NCBI GenBank assembly: GCA_965208745.1
Contig: CBDBPN010000004.1
Coordinates: 620,001-684,000, forward strand
Length of the DNA: 64,000 nt
Source of the DNA: VXNE01 sp965208745
Lineage (GTDB): Bacteria > Pseudomonadota > Gammaproteobacteria > Pseudomonadales > Azotimanducaceae
Direction: 5' to 3'
The notes below the pieces were generated by a model. It saw only the letters and a list, made by a program, of their open reading frames with translations, was not told the DNA's origin and made no database searches. The position numbers and the translations under genes were made by a program. Shown here in pieces: positions 8,799 to 16,545 of the stretch. The stretch's first letter is position 1. Each line of letters begins with the position of its first letter.

Positions 8799-9688
8799 CG
8801 GTGCCCCTGATCATCGACACCGACGTGGCCCTCGGCGTGGAGCACGAGGGCCGGCCGCGCGACATCGACGACGCGTACGCCATTGTCGCCGCGCTCAACG
8901 CGCCCGAGATCGACTTGCTGGGGATCACGACCGTGTTCGGCAACGCGCCGCTCGCGTCAGCCGATCGGGTTGCCCGCGAGATCGTCGCCCTGAAGGGCGG
9001 TGCGGTACCCGTTGCGACCGGCGCCGCGGAATCGCTTTCGGCCAATCGCGGCGGGACCAACGACGCGGTGGAGTTCATGGCCGAGGTACTGGCCCGTCAA
9101 CCCGCGCACATCGCCGCCATCGGCCCGCTGACCAACCTTGGCCTCCTGGCGGAGCGCTATCCCGAGCACCTCGCCGACGCGTTGTCCGTCGTCATCGTCG
9201 GCGGGCGCAGCGTCGGCAACCGCTTCTTCCTCCACGGGAAGGGGCCGGTCAACGACTTCAACGTGGAGCAGGACATCGACGCCGCGCGGGCAGTCCTCGA
9301 GCACGGCGTACCCGTCACGATGGCCGGGTTCGAGCTGACGAGCCAGGTGTCCATCGGCGCCCCGGAACTCGAACGCCTCCGGCCGTCGGCGATCCGGGAG
9401 CATTTCCTGCCGCGCACCCGGCCCTGGCTCGACTACTGGCTTCGCACCTTCCCGGGCGAGACCGGCTTCCATCCCTGGGACTCGGCGGCCGTCGACTGGC
9501 TCCTGCACCCGGGGCGTTATGTCACCGAGACCCGGGGCTGGCGTTTCGTGGAATCGCCGGACCGCGCCGACACCGCCTGGCTGGAGACCGGCCCGGACCT
9601 GCCGGACCGCACCAAGACCTTCCTGACCGGATTCACCCAAGGCGGAGCCCGCGCACTCCTGGACGACATCGTCGACGGCGTGCACTGA
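8795..9688 (+). CDS. Nucleoside hydrolase (inosine-uridine preferring type)
   Basis: A 297-residue protein that should cleave the N-glycosidic bond of ribonucleosides to base plus ribose. The N-terminus LIIDTDVALGV, then RDIDDAYAIVAALN, is the calcium-binding aspartate cluster of the family, but about a dozen residues separate the first DTD from the DD, whereas the usual DTDxGxDDA is compact. Further motifs are the TVFGN segment, IGPLTNLGLL, and GPVNDFNVEQD, which carries the conserved NxxxD of the family. The ATG at 8795 overlaps the preceding stop. Location is probably cytoplasmic, since no signal peptide is seen. Confidence 0.9.
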   Translation: MTVPLIIDTDVALGVEHEGRPRDIDDAYAIVAALNAPEIDLLGITTVFGNAPLASADRVAREIVALKGGAVPVATGAAESLSANRGGTNDAVEFMAEVLARQPAHIAAIGPLTNLGLLAERYPEHLADALSVVIVGGRSVGNRFFLHGKGPVNDFNVEQDIDAARAVLEHGVPVTMAGFELTSQVSIGAPELERLRPSAIREHFLPRTRPWLDYWLRTFPGETGFHPWDSAAVDWLLHPGRYVTETRGWRFVESPDRADTAWLETGPDLPDRTKTFLTGFTQGGARALLDDIVDGVH

Positions 9689-9773
9689 GCCGGGCAAATC
9701 TCCCGCAACGCGGTCGCGGCGACCGCGCACTCCTTGTGGCCATGCCGCCACGCCGACCAACCTCGCCCGTACC

Positions 9774-10457
9774 ATGCAGAGTCTCCTCTGGCGCCTCATG
9801 CCCGCCGTCTGCGTCCTGTGCCGGAGCCGCACGCACCGGCCCCTCGACCTGTGCGCCGCCTGCGAGTCCGACCTTGCCCGGAACATCGATCCGTGTCCGC
9901 GCTGCGCGGGGCCGACGCCGGTTCCCGGCGGCGTGTGTCCCGCCTGCGAACTCGCGCCCCCGCCGTACGAAGCGGCCGTCGCCCCGTTCCTGTACCGGCA
10001 GCCGCTCACGCGCCTGATCCACGGGCTGAAGCGCGGCAACGGACTCCTCGAAGCGCGGGTCCTGGCGCACCTTGGCGGCGACGCCTTCCACTCGGAATCG
10101 CCACCGGATGTGCTGGTCCCCGTACCCCTCACCTGGCGGCGGCGGGTCGCCAGGGGCTACAACCAGGCCGCGCTCCTGGCGGCACGCATCGCACGGCCAA
10201 GCGGCCTGATCGTCGACTATCGCAGCGTCACGCGGATCCGTCACACGCCTCCACAGCAGTCCCTCGATGCGGCCGCCCGCCGGCGCGGTCTCCGCGGCGC
10301 CTTCCGCTGCGGGGAAGGCCTGGCCGGAGCCGACGTCGCCGTCGTGGACGACGTGCTCACCACCGGCGCGACCGCGGCCGAAGTCGCGCGCACGCTGCTC
10401 GCTGCGGACGCCCGCGCCGTGCGCATCTGGGCGATCGCCCGCACGCCGCCCGCGTGA
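9774..10457 (+). CDS. comF: ComF-family phosphoribosyltransferase-like protein
   Basis: 227 residues with an N-terminal double zinc finger (CVLC, CAAC, CPRC and CPAC pairs within the first 65 residues) followed by a type I phosphoribosyltransferase domain whose PRPP loop is VAVVDDVLTTGAT near residue 187. ComF proteins are linked to DNA uptake and replication-fork processing in other bacteria, but the reaction is not established. The stop is followed 59 bp later by the dehalogenase gene on the same strand. The start at 9774 is the only ATG that keeps the first zinc-binding Cys pair near the N-terminus. Confidence 0.92.
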   Translation: MQSLLWRLMPAVCVLCRSRTHRPLDLCAACESDLARNIDPCPRCAGPTPVPGGVCPACELAPPPYEAAVAPFLYRQPLTRLIHGLKRGNGLLEARVLAHLGGDAFHSESPPDVLVPVPLTWRRRVARGYNQAALLAARIARPSGLIVDYRSVTRIRHTPPQQSLDAAARRRGLRGAFRCGEGLAGADVAVVDDVLTTGATAAEVARTLLAADARAVRIWAIARTPPA

Positions 10458-10516
10458 CTGCGCGCCCGACCTGTGAAACCATCGGACGTTTGCGCCTTTC
10501 CCCACAAGGAGCCGCC

Positions 10517-11698
10517 ATGGCCGCCTTCCTCGTCGCCCACCTCCAGATCCGGAACCCGGACGGCTTCCGCGCCTACCAGCGCGGGATCCTCCAGACCATC
10601 AAGCCCTACGGGGGCTGGATCCTCGCCGCCGGCCCGGCGGAGCGCGCGGACGGCGACGAGCCGCCGAACCACAACGTCATCCTCCGCTTCCCGACCATGG
10701 ACGACCTCAAGGCGTGGTGGGCGAGCGACGCGTACTCCGAGATCGTTCCGATCCGGGTCGAGCACGCTCCGGGCGCCAACGCGATGTTCCTGCCGGGCCT
10801 CGAGCCCGGACCGGACGTGTCGGGACTCGAGCGCTATCCGAAGCAGTACGCGGAAGTCCTCGGGAAGGGCATGGCCTACGTCGAGACCGGCAGCGGCGAC
10901 CCGATCGTCCTCCTGCACGGCAACCCGACCTCTTCGTACCTGTGGCGGAACGTCATCCCCCATCTCGAAAGGCTCGGCCGCTGCATCGCCCCCGACCTGA
11001 TCGGCATGGGCGACTCGGACAAGCTCGAAGACTCCGGGCCGGACCGCTACCGCTTCGTGGAGCACCGGGAATACCTGGACGCGCTGCTCGAGACGCTCGG
11101 TGTCGTGGAGAACGTCACCCTGGTGGTGCACGACTGGGGGTCGGCGCTCGGGTTCGACTGGGCCCGCCGACACCCGGACGCCGTGCGCGGCATCGCGTAC
11201 ATGGAGGCGATCGTCCGGCCCATCCCGAGCTGGGACGACTGGCCGGAAGGCGCGGTCGGCATCTTCCAGGGCTTCCGCTCCGACGCCGGCGAGGACCTGG
11301 TACTCGAGCGCAATTTGTTCGTGGAACGCGTGCTGCCCGGGTCCGTCATGCGCAAGCTCGGCGAGGCGGAGATGAACGCGTACCGGCGCCCCTACATGAC
11401 GCCGGGCGAGAGCCGCCGGCCGACGCTCACCTGGCCACGGCAGATCCCCATCGCCGGAGAGCCCGCCGACGTCTCCGAGATCGCCGCGGCCTACGCGGAC
11501 TGGCTGGCGTCGTGCGAAGTGCCAAAGCTGTTCGTGAACGCCGAACCGGGCGCGATGCTGACCGGCGCGCAGCGGGAGTTCTGCCGCACCTGGCCCAACC
11601 AGGCCGAGATCACCGTGCGCGGTGCGCACTTCGTCCAGGAAGACTCCCCGGACGACATCGGGCGCGGGGTCGCGGAGTGGCTCGGGAACATCGGATGA
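10517..11698 (+). CDS. DUF1330-haloalkane dehalogenase fusion
   Basis: 393 residues in two parts. Residues 1 to about 95 (FLVAHLQIRNPDGFRAYQRG ... IVPIRVEHAPGA) are a DUF1330 ferredoxin-like domain. The rest is an alpha/beta hydrolase of the subfamily II haloalkane dehalogenases: HGNPTSSYLW (halide-binding Asn), VVHDWGSALG (nucleophile Asp and second halide-binding Trp), YMEAIVRP (catalytic Glu) and GAHFVQEDSP (catalytic His). It would hydrolyse a carbon-halogen bond to an alcohol and halide, with no cofactor, in the cytoplasm. AAGGAG lies 7 bases before the ATG. Dehalogenases of this group normally lack the N-terminal domain. Confidence 0.92.
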   Translation: MAAFLVAHLQIRNPDGFRAYQRGILQTIKPYGGWILAAGPAERADGDEPPNHNVILRFPTMDDLKAWWASDAYSEIVPIRVEHAPGANAMFLPGLEPGPDVSGLERYPKQYAEVLGKGMAYVETGSGDPIVLLHGNPTSSYLWRNVIPHLERLGRCIAPDLIGMGDSDKLEDSGPDRYRFVEHREYLDALLETLGVVENVTLVVHDWGSALGFDWARRHPDAVRGIAYMEAIVRPIPSWDDWPEGAVGIFQGFRSDAGEDLVLERNLFVERVLPGSVMRKLGEAEMNAYRRPYMTPGESRRPTLTWPRQIPIAGEPADVSEIAAAYADWLASCEVPKLFVNAEPGAMLTGAQREFCRTWPNQAEITVRGAHFVQEDSPDDIGRGVAEWLGNIG

Positions 11699-11720
11699 CG
11701 GCGGCGCGCCGGAGGCAATC

Positions 11721-13530
11721 ATGAGCCGGACGACAACGGCACTTCTGGCTTCCCTGGTCGCCGCGACCGTCTACGCGGCGGAGGGCCCGGAGCGCAACGC
11801 CTATTTCGGGGACACCCACATCCACACCGTGTACTCGATGGACGCCTTCATGGCCGGGGGCGTACGCACGACCCCGGACCACGCCTACAACTACGCCAAG
11901 GGCGAGGCGATCCCGCACCCGGACGGGCACGATGCTCCGGATCACCGGCGCGCCGCTCGACTTCCTCATGGTGAGCGACCACGCGGCGTATCTCGGTGCG
12001 AACGAGGCGCTTCTCGACCCGACGAGCCCGACCTACGGCCATCCCGAAGCCGACCGGCTCTCGTCGGCCTCCAACGCGCTGGCGGACGTCATCGCGGCGC
12101 TGTTCGCGCTCGGCGACGAGAACCACGAACTCGTGGGCCCGGCGGTCATCGCGCACGCCTGGGCGAAGAGCATCGAAGCGGCCGAGCGTCACAACGACCC
12201 GGGCACGTTCACGACCTTCATCGGCTACGAGTACACGCCGACGCCCGGCAACCGCCACCTGCACCGGAACGTGGTCTTCCGCGGCAGCGCGCCCGACATC
12301 CCCTTCAGTTCGCGGGACTCCGGGGACCCGGAGGACCTCTGGACCTGGCTCGACGCGCTGCGCGAGGAGGGCATCGAGGCCCTCGCCATCCCCCACAACA
12401 TGAACCAGAGCGACGGCCTCGCCTTCATGGAGACCACCTGGAAGGGCGTCCCCATCGATGCCGCCTGGGCCGAGAAACGCATGCGCAACGAGCCCATCGC
12501 GGAGATCTCCCAACAGAAGGGCACTTCGGAGACGCACCCGTCGTTGTCGCCGAACGACGAGTGGGCCAACTTCCAGATCGTCGAGTACTACCTGAACCGG
12601 CGCGACAACACGGACCCGATCTCGGTGTTCAAGGGCGGCTACTGGCGCGGCGCCCTGCTCACCGGGCTCGAGATGCAGGAACGCGGCGGCTTCAACCCCT
12701 ACCAGCTCGGTGCGATCGGCGCTTCCGACAGCCATGTGTCCGCGGCGCCGATCGAGGAAGACAACCACTTCAGCAGCAACCCCAACACGCCCCTCTCGAG
12801 GGGCTCGGCGTACCTGGACTACGCGAACCCCGACGCGATCTGGGAAGGCTTCTGGACGCCCCGCCAGGCGACCCACGGCACCGGCGGCCTCGCCGGCGTG
12901 TGGGCGGACGCGAACACGCGCGAAGCGCTCTACGACGCCATGCGCCGGCGCGAGACGTTCGCCACGTCCGGACCGCGCATCCGGGTCCGACTCTTCGGCG
13001 GCTTCGCGCTGCCCGACGGCATCTCGGACGCGTCGGACTGGGTCGAGCTCGCTTACGCGCGCGGCGTGCCGATGGGCGGCATGCTGCCGGACGCCGGCGA
13101 AGGCGCGCCGAGCTTCCTCGCGTGGGCGGCCCGCGACTCCCACGAGGGCTGGCTGCAGCGCTTGCAGATCGTCAAGGGCTGGGTCGAGGACGGCGAAGCG
13201 AGGGAGCAGGTCTACGACGTCGCCTGCTCGGACGGCGGCAGCCCGGATCCGGCCACGCATCGCTGCCCGGACAACGGCGCGCGGGTGAACCTCGCCGACT
13301 GCGGCATCACGCGGGACAAGGGCGCCGTCGAACTGGCGACGGTCTGGCGGGACCCCGCGTTCGACGCCGACCAGCAGGCGTTCTACTACGCCCGCGTGCT
13401 CGAGAACCCGAGCTGCCGCTGGTCCACCTGGGACGCCCTGCGGCTAGGCATAGCGCCCAACCCCTTCCTCCCGGCGACCCACCAGGAACGCGCCTGGAGC
13501 TCGCCCATTTGGTACGAGCCGCGAGGTTGA
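11721..13530 (+). pseudogene. DUF3604 PHP-like exported protein, one-base frameshift
   Basis: The product starts with a signal peptide (MSRTTTALLASLVAATVYA) followed by AYFGDTHIHTVYSMDAF, the metal-binding start of DUF3604, a PHP-type presumed phosphoesterase. At 11931 one extra base breaks the frame: the start lies in one frame and the remaining 532 residues (from LDFLMVSDHAAYLG through IGASDSHVSAAPIEEDNH to the stop at 13528-13530) lie in the next. Dropping that base gives an uninterrupted protein of about 602 residues. The gene sits just upstream of the first TonB receptor. Since only one base is wrong and the rest is well conserved, a sequencing error is as likely as true inactivation. 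Confidence 0.88.
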
Positions 13531-13580
13531 CGCGTTCGCCGTCCTCGTGTCTCATTCGCCGTCGGAGAGAGGAGACATCC

Positions 13581-16391
13581 ATGAAACCTGACCAGCCGTC
13601 GCCAGGCGGCCGCGCCCTTGTGTGCGCCGCTGCCTTCCTGCTCGCCTTGCCAACGACGCAGGTGGCGCTCGCCGAGGACGACGACGATGCCCTCATCGAG
13701 GAGGTCGTCGTCACCGGCATCCGCGGGAGCATCCGCCAGTCCATCGACATGAAGCGCGACGCCGACAACATCGTCGACGCGCTCGTCGCCGAGGACATCG
13801 GCAAGTTCCCCGACCAGAACCTCGCCGAGTCGCTGCAGCGCGTGCCCGGCGTCGCCATCGACCGGGTCCGCGGCGAGGGCTCGCAGGTCTCGATCCGCGG
13901 CCTCGGTCCGCAGTTCGTGCGCGTCCAGGTCAACGGCCGCAGCGCCCTCTCCGGCGCGGGCGGTTCCTTCGCCGGCGCCATCGGCGGCCTGACCGGCGAC
14001 CGCGCCTTCCGCTTCGAGGGGATGCAGGCCGAACTCGTGCAGGCCGTGGAGGTCTACAAATCGGCCCAGGCCAACCTGCTCGAGGGCGGCATGGGCGGCA
14101 CAATCAACATCCGCACGCGCCGGCCTTTCGACAACGGCGGCCAGCGGATTCTCGCCGGCAACGCCTACGTGACCGACGACGACCTCGCCGACGACAACGG
14201 CTACCGCGCCGCCGGTGTCTGGAGCGACACGTTCGCCGACAACACCTTCGGCGTCCTCGTCAGCCTCGCGGCCGACGACCGGACGACCCGCGAGGACTGG
14301 TTCAACATCCCGGACTACGAACCGAAGATCTTCCGCAACGCGATCGACCAGAACGGTAACCTGCTGCGCGGCTGCGACCTGCCCGGTGTGGCCAACCCCA
14401 ACGTCGGTTGCGGATACACCGGCGGCAACGTCCGCATGGGCATCGTGATCGAGGAGAAGCAGCGCCTCAACCTCTCCTCCGCACTGCAGTGGCGCCCGAA
14501 CGAGGACCTCGAGGTCACGCTCGACCTGCTGCACTCGGAACTCGAGCGCCAGTACACCGACTACCAGAACCCCCTGCGCACGCAGGCCGGGCTCGCCGGG
14601 CGCGCCACCGAGGTGCACCTGAACGAGAACGACGTCACCACGTATTTCGCCACCACGGGGTCCCGCCCGCGGCCGTTCCCCCGCGACTTCGACACCGAGA
14701 CCGAGCAGCAGCAGTTCGCCGTCAACCTCAAGTTCACGCCGACCGAGCGGCTCGAGTTCAACGTCGACCTGTCGCACGCCACCGGGGACGTGGACGAGAT
14801 CCAGACGACCACCTATTACGACATCGCCGGGGGCGCGCCCGCGACCTACGACATCAACAACAGCTACATCCCCAAGATCTCCGTCGACGCCGACCTGTCG
14901 GACCCGAACGTGTACACGTTCTCGTTCTTCCAGGACCAGGTGAACCTCTCGGAGGACGAGGAGACGCAGTTCCGCGCGGACGCCACCTACCACTTCGATG
15001 ACGGGACCGCGTTTCACGCGGGCGTGAGCTACCGGAATCAGGAGCGCATGTACCTGCGGCGCGGCATCGCCATCGGCACCCGCTTCGGCGACTTCATCGG
15101 TGAGCCGCTGACGGCCGTCGACTGGCACGAGCTGCCCGTCGACGACGCCTGGTCCGGCATCGACGGTTCCGACACCTGGCCGAAGCAGTGGCTGTCGGCC
15201 GATCCGGACTCCGTGCGGCAGACTTACCTGGTCGACCGCCGGGACGAGATTCCGCCGGAACGTTTCACCGCGGCGGACTCGGCATCCTCCGAGGACTTCA
15301 TCGTCGAAGAGGAGACGCTGGGCGCGTACTTCATGATGGAGATGGCCGGCAGCATCGGCGACATCCCCTGGTCCGGCAACGCCGGCGCCCGCTGGGTGCG
15401 CGTCGAGCGCGACTCCACCGGGAACGTGCAGCCGATCGACAACGTCGTCTTCTCGGAGGCGTCGGGCGTGTTCGTGTTCCTGCTCCTCCCCGCCGAGTTC
15501 CAGACCCACAGCAACCGCTTCGCCGAGGTGCTGCCGGCGCTCAACCTGAAGTTCGACCTGCGCGAGGACCTGGTGGGACGCTTCGCCTGGGGCAAGGTGA
15601 TGTCGCAGCCCGCTTTCGCGGACCTGAACCCGGGCGGCTTCAAGCTCGCGTCCACGCGCCGCGTCAACGAGGGCAACCCGTTCCTCGAGCCGTACGTCGC
15701 CGAGCAACTGGACATCGGCATCGAGTGGTACCCGACGGACGACGCGATCATCGCGCTGCACGCGTTCGGCAAGGAGGTCAACTCGTTCATCATCACGGTG
15801 ACGGAACTCATCGAGTTCATCGACCCCAACACGAACGCGCCTATTCCGGACCCGGAAAGCGGCGGCAACGTGCGGCTCCAGTACCAGGGACCGCGTAACG
15901 AGGAAGGGGCGTTCATCGGCGGCTTCGAGGTCGCCGCGCAGTACGCCTTCACGCAGTTGCCCTCGCCCTTCGACGGCCTGGGCGTCCAGTTCAACCACAC
16001 CTGGGTGGACACCGACGCCGAGTTCGTGAACCCGAACAGCGGCGCCGCGTTCGACGTGCCGGGCCTCTCCGAGCACACGACGAACGCTGTGATCTTCTAC
16101 GAGAAGTACAAGTTCAGCGGTCGCATCGCGTGGAACCGCCGCGACGGATTCCTGCTCCGGGTGTCGAGCACGCGCTCCAACCCCGAGTTCACGAACCCGT
16201 ACTGGCAGCTCGACGCAGGATTCGGGTATGAGTTGACGGACAACATCTCGCTGGTCTTCGAGGGCATCAACCTCACCAACGAGAACGTCGACCGCTACAA
16301 CATCGTCGGCCCCGTGTCGCAGTTGAAGCAGCTCTACTTCATCTCGAACAGCGGGCGGCGCATGCAGGCCGGTATCCGGGTCCGCCTGTAA
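13581..16391 (+). CDS. TonB-dependent receptor 1 (Caulobacter/Xanthomonas type)
   Basis: A 936-residue outer-membrane receptor for energised import of a bulky nutrient. It has a signal peptide (ending ...TTQVALA), a TonB-box-like EEVVVTG at about 35-41, the plug signature EDIGKFPDQNLAESLQRVPG and IRGLGPQF typical of the TIGR01782 group, and a beta-barrel ending in the aromatic-poor terminal strand MQAGIRVRL. The ATG at 13581 has GAGAGGAGA upstream. It is the most divergent of four adjacent paralogs: its loops differ and it has GAGGSFAGAIGG where the others have GGTQAFAG. Substrate is unknown; this receptor type is common in carbohydrate loci. Confidence 0.95.
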   Translation: MKPDQPSPGGRALVCAAAFLLALPTTQVALAEDDDDALIEEVVVTGIRGSIRQSIDMKRDADNIVDALVAEDIGKFPDQNLAESLQRVPGVAIDRVRGEGSQVSIRGLGPQFVRVQVNGRSALSGAGGSFAGAIGGLTGDRAFRFEGMQAELVQAVEVYKSAQANLLEGGMGGTINIRTRRPFDNGGQRILAGNAYVTDDDLADDNGYRAAGVWSDTFADNTFGVLVSLAADDRTTREDWFNIPDYEPKIFRNAIDQNGNLLRGCDLPGVANPNVGCGYTGGNVRMGIVIEEKQRLNLSSALQWRPNEDLEVTLDLLHSELERQYTDYQNPLRTQAGLAGRATEVHLNENDVTTYFATTGSRPRPFPRDFDTETEQQQFAVNLKFTPTERLEFNVDLSHATGDVDEIQTTTYYDIAGGAPATYDINNSYIPKISVDADLSDPNVYTFSFFQDQVNLSEDEETQFRADATYHFDDGTAFHAGVSYRNQERMYLRRGIAIGTRFGDFIGEPLTAVDWHELPVDDAWSGIDGSDTWPKQWLSADPDSVRQTYLVDRRDEIPPERFTAADSASSEDFIVEEETLGAYFMMEMAGSIGDIPWSGNAGARWVRVERDSTGNVQPIDNVVFSEASGVFVFLLLPAEFQTHSNRFAEVLPALNLKFDLREDLVGRFAWGKVMSQPAFADLNPGGFKLASTRRVNEGNPFLEPYVAEQLDIGIEWYPTDDAIIALHAFGKEVNSFIITVTELIEFIDPNTNAPIPDPESGGNVRLQYQGPRNEEGAFIGGFEVAAQYAFTQLPSPFDGLGVQFNHTWVDTDAEFVNPNSGAAFDVPGLSEHTTNAVIFYEKYKFSGRIAWNRRDGFLLRVSSTRSNPEFTNPYWQLDAGFGYELTDNISLVFEGINLTNENVDRYNIVGPVSQLKQLYFISNSGRRMQAGIRVRL

Positions 16392-16392
16392 T

Positions 16393-16441
16393 CCCCTCCG
16401 GGGAGGGTTCCACCGCCTTGGTGGGACTCTCCTTCCTTTTC
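16393..16441 (+). terminator. Double hairpin after TonB receptor 1
   Basis: Two adjacent stem-loops follow the stop codon directly: CCCTCC/GGAGGG (16394-16407) and CCACC/GGTGG (16410-16424), then a pyrimidine-rich CTCTCCTTCCTTTT. This looks like an intrinsic terminator separating receptors 1 and 2. Confidence 0.6.
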
Positions 16442-16545
16442 TCTCAGCTCCCCTTCCTCGCGCGGCCGCTCGGCGGCCCGCTCTTTCGTGCCTCCCCTGT
16501 TAATATAGTCTTGTATCCGAAGTGCAACCTTGGGGAGAAGGATTC

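Noticed and set aside
11622..13580. Continuous frame joining the DUF3604 start to TonB receptor 1
   Set aside because: After 11931 this frame has no DUF3604 similarity, and the receptor has its own ribosome site and signal peptide at 13581. The continuity is chance.
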